A stretch of 64,000 nt of DNA. Source: Verrucomicrobiota bacterium (GTDB lineage: Bacteria; Verrucomicrobiota; Verrucomicrobiia; Opitutales; Opitutaceae). Where the stretch lies: positions 204,183-268,182 of the forward strand of contig JAEZGX010000030.1 of the NCBI GenBank assembly GCA_023416735.1, in the 5' to 3' direction. Shown in pieces: positions 45,294-55,402 of this stretch. The stretch's first letter is position 1. Every line of letters begins with the position of its first letter. The notes under the pieces are model-generated. The model made no database searches and was not told where the DNA came from. It saw only the letters and a program-made list of their open reading frames with translations. The translations under genes and the position numbers were made by a program.

Positions 45294-45311
45294 CTAGGGT
45301 GATCCCCCTAA
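45294..45311. promoter_or_regulatory. 18-bp palindromic motif (copy 2), candidate operator of the PEP-CTERM protein gene
   Basis: CTAGGGTGATCCCCCTAA, ending 34 bp before the GTG at 45345. It shares the outer half-sites and the overall 18-bp length with the motif at 1623-1640. TTGACC at about 45319-45324 may be a -35 box just downstream, but no clear -10 follows. Confidence 0.4.
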
Positions 45312-45344
45312 ATTCCCATTGACCTTCCTGGGGCGTTCGCTTGT

Positions 45345-48300
45345 GTGGCCGTGCTCCAGCCAATGCCCCTCGCCTATCCTGAGATTTCACCGGCCCTCTG
45401 GCCGCTGTGTCGTGGAACAAATGCCAAGCGCATCCGGGGACTGATCGCGGGAGTGCTGGCAGCTTGCGTTTCGGCCGTGTCCGTCGCGCAAACGACGCTG
45501 TATTGGGACGCCAATGGTGTCAGCTCTGGCACAGGCGGAAGCGGGAATTGGAATACAGCTAGCAGCCTGTGGAGAAGCGGGTCAACCGGAGGATCCCTAG
45601 TAGCTTGGAACAACTCCAATACCTCGGGAAATCCCGCGGATTATGCCGTATTTGGAGGCACAGCGGGCACTGTTACCTTGACGACAGGGATCACCGTTCG
45701 CCGCATCACGTTTTCGACCAGCAACTATTTGATCAAGGAAAACACGTTGACCTTGGTGAACGACGGCATCGTCGAGACCGGTTCATTCAACGCTACGATC
45801 AGCAGCACGATTGCCGGTTCGGTGGGGCTTTCGAAATCGGGAACTGGGACACTGACGCTCAGCGGTGCTAACACCTACACCGGCACCACGACCCTCTCTA
45901 CCGGCACGCTGGCGCTCGGCCACAACTCCGCGCTCGGTTCATCCACGCTCGCTTTAGCCGGAGGCACCCTCTCCGCGTTCGACGGCGCACGCGCTATTTC
46001 GAACAACGTCACCCTGAGCGCCAATTCCACCATTAGTGGCACATTGAACCTAAGCCTGAACGGCACCCTCACCAACTCGGGTGGCAACCGCACGCTCACC
46101 GTCAACAACACCGGCGCAACCACGCTCTCGAACATCAATCTGTCCAACAACAACATCGCCCGCACGCTCACCATCAGCGGCACCGGCAACACGACCGTGT
46201 CCGGCATCATCGCAAACGGCGGCACCGGCGCGGGCATCCTCGCCAAGAGCGGCAACGGCACCCTCACCCTGTCGGGTAGCAACACCTACACCGGCGGCAC
46301 CACGCTCACCGCCGGCACGCTTGCAATCGGCCACAACAACGCCCTTGGCACCGGCGCCCTCTCCTTAAACGGCGGCACCCTCACCGCGAGCGGCTCACGC
46401 AGCATTAGCAACGCCATCACCCTTGGTGGCAACGCAACCATCGGCGGCTCTGGCAACCTCTCGGTCAGCGGCACCTTCACCAACTCCGGCGCCAACCGCA
46501 CGCTCACGGTCAACAACACCGGCGCAACCACGCTCTCGAACATCAATCTGTCGAACAACAACACCGCCCGCACGCTCACCATCAACGGCACCGGCAACAC
46601 AACCGTGTCCGGCACCATCGCAAACGGCGGCAGCGGCGCAGGGCGCCTCACCAAGAGTGGCAACGGCACCCTCACTCTCACCGGCGCCAACACTTACACC
46701 GGAGTCACGACGGTTAGCGGCGGCACGCTACAAATCGGAGCCGGCGGCACCACCGGATCCGTCGCAAGCACCAGCATCGTCAACAACGCCGCACTGGTCT
46801 TCAACCGCTCGAACGATCTCACGTATAGCGGTGTCGTTTCCGGAACAGGCAGCCTCACCAAAGCCGGCAACGGAACACTTACACTGTCGGGCGCCAACAC
46901 CTACACGGGCGACACCATCGTCAACGCCGGTATCCTCCAGACTTCCGGCAGCAATCGCATCGCCGACGGCTCAAACCTCAACATCGGCGCCGCTGGCACC
47001 TTCCAGTTCAACTGGGGAAGCAACAGCGAAACTGTGGGAGCACTCTCCGGTTCGGGCACGCTTTCTCTGCGCGGCAGCACCTTCACGACCTCCACTTCCG
47101 CTAACACCGAATTTTCCGGCACGATCAGCGACTCCTACGGGGTGTTCCGTAAAGCTGGAACCGGCAACCTCACCCTCTCAGGTAACAACACCTATTCGGG
47201 CATCACCTATATCGACGGAGGCACACTAATCGCCGCCAGTAACACCGCCCTCGGCTCTGCCACGTCGAACAACGTGATAGCGAACAATGCCACCCTCGCG
47301 CTTCAAGGAGGCATCACCCTCACGGAGAACAGTTTCTCTGTCCAAGGCACCGGTGACGGCGGCGTGGGCGCCATCTACAACATCTCCGGCAACAACACCC
47401 TCACCGCCACCCTCAATCTCGCCGCAGCCACCACGATCGGTTCCGCCGGAGGCACACTTTCACTGGGCGGACTCGCGTTGGGCTCGAATCTCACGTTCGC
47501 CGGAAACGGAAATTTCGCGTCCAACGGCGCTGTCACCGGAACTGGGACACTGATCAAGAACGGCACCGGATCCCTCACCCTTTCCGGCGCTAACGCCAAC
47601 TCCTACGGCGCTACAAACCTTGCCGACGGCACCATCATCCTCGGGAAATCCGACGGCATAAGCGCGCTGGGGCATGGCGCTATTACGATCGGCGACGGCA
47701 CCGGCAGCGCAGGCTCCGCCGTCGTCCAGCTCGCAGCCAACAACCAAATCGTCGATCACGCTCCTTCCATCACGTTCAACAGCGACGGTCGCCTCGACCT
47801 GAACGGCTATAGCGAAACCCTGAACGTGATTTCCGGATCGAGTGGTCAGATCTCGCTCGGCGGCGGCAATCTCACCCTCGGAATCAACTCTGGCTCCTCC
47901 ACGTTCGGCGGAAGCATCACGGGCGCTGGCACCTTCACGAAAGTCGGCAGCGGAGTCGTCACACTTTCCGGAGCTAACAACTACACCGCTTCCACGGTGA
48001 TCTCCGCCGGCACTCTCCGCGCCGGTGCTGCCAATACCTTTTCCTCCGGCTCCGCCTTCTCTCTCGCCAACACCAATGGTGCCATCCTCGACCTCAATGG
48101 ATTCAATCAATCCATCAGCTCTCTCAGCGGCGGTGGTTCCTCGGGTGGCAATGTCACCCTCGGATCGGCTTCACTTACCGTCGGCGGCGACAACTCAGAT
48201 ACCACGTTCGGAGGAGTGATCTCCGGATCTGGCAGCGTGACCAAGACCGGTGCAGGAACTCTCACCCTAAGCGGCAATAACACCTACACCGGCCCGACCA

Positions 48301-50897
48301 CCATCACCGGCGGCGTCCTCCAGATTGGCAACGGCGGAACCACCGGCTCCATCGCGAGCACCAGCATCGTTAACAACGCCACCCTCGCCTTTAACCGGTC
48401 CAACGCGCTCGCCTACTCCGGCACGATCTCCGGCACCGGTTCGCTGCTCAAAACCGGCGCGGGCACTCTCACTCTTTCCGGCTCCAACACTTTCTCCGGC
48501 GGCGTCACCGTCAATCAAGGCACCCTCCTCGCGATCGGCACCACGTCCGAAGGCGGCTTCAAAGCTCTCGGCAATTACAACTCGGTCGTCGTCCCTACGA
48601 CCGTCGTCACGGTCAATAACGGCGCCACCCTCGCCGTCCAGAACATGACCCCCGGCTCCCTCCCACCCGCCACCCAAACCACGCAGCTCCTCAACATCTC
48701 CCTTAGTGGAACCGGCGCTGACGGCGGTGGTGCGCTTCAAAGTCTCGGCGGCCGCAACACTTGGCTCGGCAACATCTCCCTCGCCGGCAACACCACCATC
48801 CAAAATCACCTCGGCGGCAACGATAACACCCTCTTCCTCGGGCCTTACGTCGCAATTTCCCCGACCGCGGTCGAGCTCAACCACAACGCCCTTACCTTCA
48901 TCGGCGCCGGTGACGTCTACATCAGCAGCGCCCTGGGCAAGAGCACCGGCGACACCGGCAGCCTCAACATCAACCTCGCCAACGGCGGCTACGGCACCGG
49001 CGTAAACAGCATCACCCTCGCCGGTCCGCAAAACTTCTACACCGGCGCCACGAACGTCGACAACGGCTGGCTGCGCATGATGATCGATGCCGGCAACCAC
49101 CCCAACGCCGGCATCCTCGGTTCCCTCACCATTGGCGACGGTATCGGCGCCGCGAATACCGCCGTCCTCAGCAATTACTACATCGAGCAGATCGCCGACA
49201 ACGTCGCCGTAACCATCAAGTCCGACGGCCTACTCGATCTCGCCACCGGCAGCGTCAACGAAACGCTTTCCGACATCACCCTCCAGGGCGGCCGCATCAC
49301 CACCGGCACCGGCAACCTCTACATGACCGGCTCCATCGCCGCTCAAACCGCCGCCACGTCCACCATCGATGGCAACATCGGCATGCTCAACTCCGGCGGC
49401 GGCCCGGCGCGCATCTTCTCCGTCGACGCCGGCAGCACCCTGCTCGTCAACGCCAAGCTCTTCGGCGGCGACTACAACAAGACGGGCGACGGCCGCATGA
49501 TCGTCACCTCTGACAGCCTCTCCTCCGGCTACAACGGTCTCACCACAGTCCAGGGCGGCACCCTCACGCTCCGCAACAGCGGCGCTCTCGGTCAGCACGC
49601 CATCGGCGCAGCCTCCAGCGGCACTGTCGTTCAAAGCGGCGCCACTCTCCAACTCGATGGCACCGGCAGCAATCTCAACATCCAATATGAAGCGCTGACC
49701 CTCGCCGGCTCCGGCTACAACAACCAGGGAGCCCTCAACAGCCTCGCCGGCACCAACACCTGGACCAACGCCTCCATCACCCTTTCCGATTCCGCCACGA
49801 TTAAAACCGACGCCGGCACCTTCTCGATCGGCGGCCGCATCGGTTCTTCCGCCAGCGCAGGCCAGACACAAACCCTCACCGTCACCGGCTCGGGCAACAC
49901 CAACATCACGGGCTCGATCAAGGACCACACCGGCCCGGCCCCCAACTACAACGACCTTCACACCGGCACGCTCGCACTCACCAAGAACGGTTCCGGCACC
50001 CTCACCCTTTCCGGCGCCAACACCTTCAGCGGCGCCATCAACATCAACCAAGGCACCCTCGCGGTCACCGCCACCAACGTCCTCGGCGCTCAGACCAACG
50101 CCGTCACCGTCCAATCCGGCGCTACCTTCTCCCTCTCCGGCGGTAACAATTACACGAATACCATCGGCCGCCTCGAAGGCACCGGCCTCGTGAGCATCGC
50201 GTCCGCCACCGTCCTCAAGGTCAACAACACCACCGCCAACACCTTCGACGGCCGCCTCTCCGGCCAAGGCCTCTTCGACAAGGTTGGCTCCGGCACTTTC
50301 ACCTTTTCCTCCACCGCCAACACCGACGCGTTTCACTTCGACGGCACCGTCCGGCTTTCCAACGGCACCCTCGAATTCGCCGGCGGCTCCGGTGTGCTGA
50401 ATAATTCGACCGACGCTCTTTTTATCAACACCCTCGAGCTCACCGGCGGCACCCTCCTTCTGTCCGAAGCGTTCATCAACATCGGCACGCTCAACATCAC
50501 TGGCGACACCATCCTCGACTTCGGCGCCACCGGCCACTCGATCCTCAACGCCGACAATATCTACATCGCCGCCGGCAAGACCCTCCTCATCCGCAACTGG
50601 ACCAGCGAAGTCGACTTCCTCTTTGCCAACTCCGACTTCCGCCAAACTGACGGCGGCGGCACCATCGCCCTCTTCAATCAGATCGGCACCCATCCCCAAA
50701 ACCAGGTCCACTTCGAAGGCGACCCGCAGTCCCCCGATGGCAGCCATACCACTTGGATCAATTACGACTACGACGGCTTCACGAACTGGGAAATCCGTCC
50801 CATCCCCGAGCCTTCCACCTACGGCGCGATCCTGACCGCCTCCTCTCTCGCCTTCCTCCTTTACCGCCGCTCGCGGAAAGCAAAGTCGAAGTCCTGA
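45345..50897 (+). CDS. Autotransporter-associated beta-strand repeat protein with PEP-CTERM sorting signal
   Basis: 1850 residues. A signal peptide lies at about 28-49 (RIRGLIAGVLAACVSAVSVAQ region). The body is a long array of beta-strand repeats of the form GTLTLSGANTYTG, spaced by about 30-60 residues, of the kind that folds into a right-handed beta-helix. There is no outer-membrane barrel; instead the last ~31 residues hold PEPSTYG, a hydrophobic stretch and the basic tail YRRSRKAKSKS, an exosortase (PEP-CTERM) sorting signal. So the protein is probably exported, then processed and anchored or released at the cell surface. Start is uncertain: GTG 45345 is used, but ATG 45363 is equally possible and leaves the signal peptide whole. 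No exosortase is in the window. Two long near-identical internal segments are listed separately. Confidence 0.93.
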   Translation: MAVLQPMPLAYPEISPALWPLCRGTNAKRIRGLIAGVLAACVSAVSVAQTTLYWDANGVSSGTGGSGNWNTASSLWRSGSTGGSLVAWNNSNTSGNPADYAVFGGTAGTVTLTTGITVRRITFSTSNYLIKENTLTLVNDGIVETGSFNATISSTIAGSVGLSKSGTGTLTLSGANTYTGTTTLSTGTLALGHNSALGSSTLALAGGTLSAFDGARAISNNVTLSANSTISGTLNLSLNGTLTNSGGNRTLTVNNTGATTLSNINLSNNNIARTLTISGTGNTTVSGIIANGGTGAGILAKSGNGTLTLSGSNTYTGGTTLTAGTLAIGHNNALGTGALSLNGGTLTASGSRSISNAITLGGNATIGGSGNLSVSGTFTNSGANRTLTVNNTGATTLSNINLSNNNTARTLTINGTGNTTVSGTIANGGSGAGRLTKSGNGTLTLTGANTYTGVTTVSGGTLQIGAGGTTGSVASTSIVNNAALVFNRSNDLTYSGVVSGTGSLTKAGNGTLTLSGANTYTGDTIVNAGILQTSGSNRIADGSNLNIGAAGTFQFNWGSNSETVGALSGSGTLSLRGSTFTTSTSANTEFSGTISDSYGVFRKAGTGNLTLSGNNTYSGITYIDGGTLIAASNTALGSATSNNVIANNATLALQGGITLTENSFSVQGTGDGGVGAIYNISGNNTLTATLNLAAATTIGSAGGTLSLGGLALGSNLTFAGNGNFASNGAVTGTGTLIKNGTGSLTLSGANANSYGATNLADGTIILGKSDGISALGHGAITIGDGTGSAGSAVVQLAANNQIVDHAPSITFNSDGRLDLNGYSETLNVISGSSGQISLGGGNLTLGINSGSSTFGGSITGAGTFTKVGSGVVTLSGANNYTASTVISAGTLRAGAANTFSSGSAFSLANTNGAILDLNGFNQSISSLSGGGSSGGNVTLGSASLTVGGDNSDTTFGGVISGSGSVTKTGAGTLTLSGNNTYTGPTTITGGVLQIGNGGTTGSIASTSIVNNATLAFNRSNALAYSGTISGTGSLLKTGAGTLTLSGSNTFSGGVTVNQGTLLAIGTTSEGGFKALGNYNSVVVPTTVVTVNNGATLAVQNMTPGSLPPATQTTQLLNISLSGTGADGGGALQSLGGRNTWLGNISLAGNTTIQNHLGGNDNTLFLGPYVAISPTAVELNHNALTFIGAGDVYISSALGKSTGDTGSLNINLANGGYGTGVNSITLAGPQNFYTGATNVDNGWLRMMIDAGNHPNAGILGSLTIGDGIGAANTAVLSNYYIEQIADNVAVTIKSDGLLDLATGSVNETLSDITLQGGRITTGTGNLYMTGSIAAQTAATSTIDGNIGMLNSGGGPARIFSVDAGSTLLVNAKLFGGDYNKTGDGRMIVTSDSLSSGYNGLTTVQGGTLTLRNSGALGQHAIGAASSGTVVQSGATLQLDGTGSNLNIQYEALTLAGSGYNNQGALNSLAGTNTWTNASITLSDSATIKTDAGTFSIGGRIGSSASAGQTQTLTVTGSGNTNITGSIKDHTGPAPNYNDLHTGTLALTKNGSGTLTLSGANTFSGAININQGTLAVTATNVLGAQTNAVTVQSGATFSLSGGNNYTNTIGRLEGTGLVSIASATVLKVNNTTANTFDGRLSGQGLFDKVGSGTFTFSSTANTDAFHFDGTVRLSNGTLEFAGGSGVLNNSTDALFINTLELTGGTLLLSEAFINIGTLNITGDTILDFGATGHSILNADNIYIAAGKTLLIRNWTSEVDFLFANSDFRQTDGGGTIALFNQIGTHPQNQVHFEGDPQSPDGSHTTWINYDYDGFTNWEIRPIPEPSTYGAILTASSLAFLLYRRSRKAKSKS
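46085..46684 (+). repeat. Internal ~408-bp direct duplication in the repeat-protein gene
   Basis: The segment from about 46085 to 46276 recurs from about 46493 to 46684, offset 408 bp (136 codons). By eye the first ~150 bp of each copy differ at only a handful of positions. This is far closer than the other repeats in the gene, so this duplication is recent or kept alike by gene conversion. Confidence 0.75.
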
Positions 50898-50909
50898 TCC
50901 CGATCGAGA

Positions 50910-50925
50910 CCGACGTCAGCGTCGG
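50910..50925 (+). terminator. Hairpin after the PEP-CTERM protein gene
   Basis: CCGACG, loop TCAG, CGTCGG: a perfect 6-bp stem 13 bp after the stop codon, in the convergent space with uvrB. No T-run follows, so termination would be weak or need Rho. Confidence 0.35.
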
Positions 50926-50929
50926 CCTA

Positions 50930-50955
50930 ATTCGAGTGTAGCGAAGAATCCACTA
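50930..50955. repeat. Dispersed intergenic repeat, family B, copy 1
   Basis: Reads ATTCGAGTGTAGCGAAGAAT then CCAC, aligning with 57903-57928 (ATTCTGAGCGCAGCGACGAA then TCCAC) with only a few differences. Found between the PEP-CTERM gene and uvrB. Confidence 0.5.
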
Positions 50956-50989
50956 CACCCTGCGACAATGCAGCGCCAGCCTTCGGGCC

Positions 50990-53026
<2,037 letters not shown>

Positions 53027-53048
53027 GCAGCCCGCACCGTGCTGCGGA

Positions 53049-53077
53049 TAGGCCGGGTTTTCAACCCGCCCTTTTCC
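53049..53077. repeat. Dispersed palindromic repeat (REP-like), family A, copy 1
   Basis: TAGGCCGGGTTTTCAACCCG then CCCTTTTCC. The arms GCCGGGTT and AACCCGCC form a hairpin with one bulge. It occupies the short spacer between uvrB and the coiled-coil gene. It shares its core with copies at 57855 and 63976. Confidence 0.55.
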
Positions 53078-53080
53078 AAC

Positions 53081-53716
53081 TCACACCGCCGCCGCCCGCC
53101 GCGAACGCCACCGGCGCGCTCCCGCTTGCACCAGCACCGCGCCCGCCAGATACACGCCCGCCGCGATCACGATCCATCCGCGCCCCAGACGCCATGTCTC
53201 GCGCACGCGATGCCACACGCTCGCTCGTCGCTGGTCCTCCGCGCGCACGATCGCATCGAGCGTCGCCCGCTCCGCCTCCAAGGTCTCCGTTTCCCAACGC
53301 AGCCGCTGCAACTCCTGCTGCAAGGTCGACGCTTTCGCCGTCGCCTCGACGTGCATCGCTTCCATCTTCGCCAGCCGCTCCCGGTTCAACCGCTGCTGCT
53401 CGCGATTCCCGCCAAACCAGCTCCAGGTGCTCGTCAGGCTCTTCAACTCCCCGACCACTTTCTCCGCCCGCAACGCCCGCTCCTGCTCCGGCGGCAGTTC
53501 CACCTCGAGCTGCTCGATCCTTTGCCGCGCACTCGCGATCTTTTCGTCGACCATCGCCCGCTGCATGCGCGCGCCTTGCTCTTCCTTCATCTTCCCCCGG
53601 TCGCTCGCCAACAGCCAGCCGCCGAGCGCTACCGCCACAATCCCCACGCCCAACGCCGCCGCCGGCGCAAACGACGCCACGCGAAGAATCGATCGATGCA
53701 GAGTCAGCGCGAACAT
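53081..53716 (-). CDS. Membrane protein with central coiled coil, function unknown
   Basis: 211 residues from the ATG at 53716 (open frame extends further upstream but is not coding-like). A first membrane segment lies at about 15-37 (FAPAAALGVGIVAVALGGWLLA). Residues ~40-155 are charged and heptad-like, rich in Glu, Arg, Gln and Leu (EKIASARQRIEQLEVELPPE, LQQELQRLRWETETLEAERA), predicting a long coiled coil. A second hydrophobic segment lies near 182-202, then a basic tail RRWRSRRAAAV. No family recognised. It ends 54 bp upstream of uvrB on the same strand, so they may share a transcript. Confidence 0.65.
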   Translation of the reverse strand: MFALTLHRSILRVASFAPAAALGVGIVAVALGGWLLASDRGKMKEEQGARMQRAMVDEKIASARQRIEQLEVELPPEQERALRAEKVVGELKSLTSTWSWFGGNREQQRLNRERLAKMEAMHVEATAKASTLQQELQRLRWETETLEAERATLDAIVRAEDQRRASVWHRVRETWRLGRGWIVIAAGVYLAGAVLVQAGARRWRSRRAAAV

Positions 53717-53811
53717 GAGTCGATGGTTTATGACAATTGCTAAACCTCTTTCGTCGTCCCAAGTTCCCGCAAAGCACCCGGTTCGCCTCACCGCGTTTCG
53801 TCAACGTCGCC

Positions 53812-55086
53812 ATGTCCAAAGTCATCGTTTCGACCCTCTACGAATCCGACGTCTTCAAGATGGCTTGCCGCCAGTTCGATAAAGCCGCCGACGCCATCAA
53901 TCTCCCCGAGAACCTTCGCGATCGCACCAAATACCCGCGCCGCTGCCTCGCCGTCGCTCTTCCGATCCGTCGCGACGACGGCAGCATCACCGTCTTCGAA
54001 GGCTACCGCGTTCAACACAATCTCTCCACCGGCCCTTCGAAAGGCGGTATCCGGTTCTCTCTCAACGTCACCATCGGCGAGGTCGCCGCGCTCGCGATGT
54101 GGATGAGTTGGAAATGTTCCCTCGTCGGTCTGCCTTACGGCGGAGCCAAGGGCGGCGTGATCGTCGACCCGCGTCAGCTTTCCGAAGCCGAACTGGAGCG
54201 GCTCTCCCGTCGCTACATGCAGGAGATCGCTTCTTTCATCGGTCCTCACATCGACGTGCCCGCGCCCGACATGGGCACGAACGAAAAGGTCATGGGTTGG
54301 ATGATGGACACTTACTCCAACCACGTCGGCCACAACTCCCCCGCCATCGTCACCGGCAAACCCATCTCGCTCGGCGGCTCTCAAGGCCGTCGCGAAGCCA
54401 CCGGCGCCGGCGTCGCTTACCTCGCCAAGCGCTATCTCGAAGATCTCAACATCGCGCCCTCCCACGCCACTGCCGTTGTGCAGGGTTTTGGCAACGTCGG
54501 CAGCGAAGCCGCTCTCGCGCTTCAAAACTACGGCGTCCGCGTCATCGGCATTTCCGATTACACCGGCGGCATCCACAACGCGCGCGGCATCGATATCACC
54601 AAGGCGCTCGCTTACATCCGCTCCGAAGGAACACTCCGCGATTTCGGCGGCGGCGACGCGATTACCAACGAACAGCTCCTCGAACTCGAGTGCACCGTTC
54701 TCGCTCCTTGCGCCCTCGAACGCGTCATCACCGCCGACAACGCCGCCCGTCTCCGCTGTCGCATTCTCGCCGAGGGCGCCAACGGTCCCACCACCAACGG
54801 CGCCGATCGCATTCTCGAACAGCGCGATGACATCGAGCTTATCCCCGACGTGCTCTGCAATTCCGGCGGCGTCATCGTCTCCTACTTCGAGTGGCTGCAG
54901 AATCTGCAGAACTTCTATTGGACGCGCGACGAGGTGCTCTCGAAGCTTTTCGCCATCCTCGATCGCGCGAAAGAGTCCGTCGACTACCAGCAGCGAAAGT
55001 TCAAATTCAGCCGACGGCTCGCCGCGCTTACACTCGGAATCCAACGCGTCGCCGACGCGAAATCCGCACGCGGACTTTTTCCGTGA
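53812..55086 (+). CDS. gdhA: Glu/Leu/Phe/Val dehydrogenase family protein (glutamate dehydrogenase)
   Basis: 424 residues, typical of hexameric NAD-type glutamate dehydrogenases. GPSKGGIRF at 74-82, the catalytic-lysine block PYGGAKGGV (K113), APDMGTNE, the Rossmann motif VVQGFGNVGSEAA, and NSGGVIVSYFEW are all present. It interconverts glutamate and 2-oxoglutarate plus ammonia. ATG at 53812 chosen: upstream in-frame codons are not coding-like. Divergent from the coiled-coil gene with ~95 bp between. Confidence 0.93.
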   Translation: MSKVIVSTLYESDVFKMACRQFDKAADAINLPENLRDRTKYPRRCLAVALPIRRDDGSITVFEGYRVQHNLSTGPSKGGIRFSLNVTIGEVAALAMWMSWKCSLVGLPYGGAKGGVIVDPRQLSEAELERLSRRYMQEIASFIGPHIDVPAPDMGTNEKVMGWMMDTYSNHVGHNSPAIVTGKPISLGGSQGRREATGAGVAYLAKRYLEDLNIAPSHATAVVQGFGNVGSEAALALQNYGVRVIGISDYTGGIHNARGIDITKALAYIRSEGTLRDFGGGDAITNEQLLELECTVLAPCALERVITADNAARLRCRILAEGANGPTTNGADRILEQRDDIELIPDVLCNSGGVIVSYFEWLQNLQNFYWTRDEVLSKLFAILDRAKESVDYQQRKFKFSRRLAALTLGIQRVADAKSARGLFP

Positions 55087-55402
55087 TCGTCGCGCGACGT
55101 TCCTCCGCGCTCCAAAATTCCGGCACTCGGTCCTGTATCCGAATTTCCCCTATTCGCGAAACGGCACTCTGACAATTTAGTCATTTTGCCCGATCCGCGC
55201 GTAAGCTGTCGGCAATTTGCACGCCGCGAAAAGAGCGGCGTTCGCTCGACGAAAAAGCCGCTGCTGATTTCTCGGCACTTATGCACGCACCGGCCGTGGC
55301 ATGATCATGGCTTGACGCTTCGTCGCGCCTCAACGCTGCGCCGCCGAACAAATCGCTGGCGCCGCATACAATGCTTCCGCGCGCGCTCCCCCGCGAAAAT
55401 TT
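55087..55402. other. Intergenic region upstream of the galactofuranose-glycosidase cluster
   Basis: About 316 bases with no gene supported. It contains a weak sigma-54-like site (55297-55313) and several GC-rich inverted stretches, none a clear terminator for the upstream dehydrogenase gene. Confidence 0.5.
55297..55313 (+). promoter_or_regulatory. Candidate sigma-54 (-24/-12) promoter
   Basis: TGGCATGATCATGGCTT keeps the GG-N10-GC spacing of sigma-54 promoters, with one departure in each half from TGGCACG-N4-TTGCW. It lies about 90 bp before the start at 55403. No activator gene is nearby. Confidence 0.25.

Noticed and set aside
49230..50747. A 505-codon open frame on the minus strand opposite the PEP-CTERM protein gene
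   Set aside because: It is a Gly/Ala/Val/Glu-rich shadow of a repetitive high-GC gene with no domain; the plus-strand frame has signal peptide, repeats and sorting signal.
45345..50897. Repeated GC-rich units suggesting a CRISPR or tandem-repeat array
   Set aside because: Repeats are coding, vary in length and sequence, and keep a single long reading frame.
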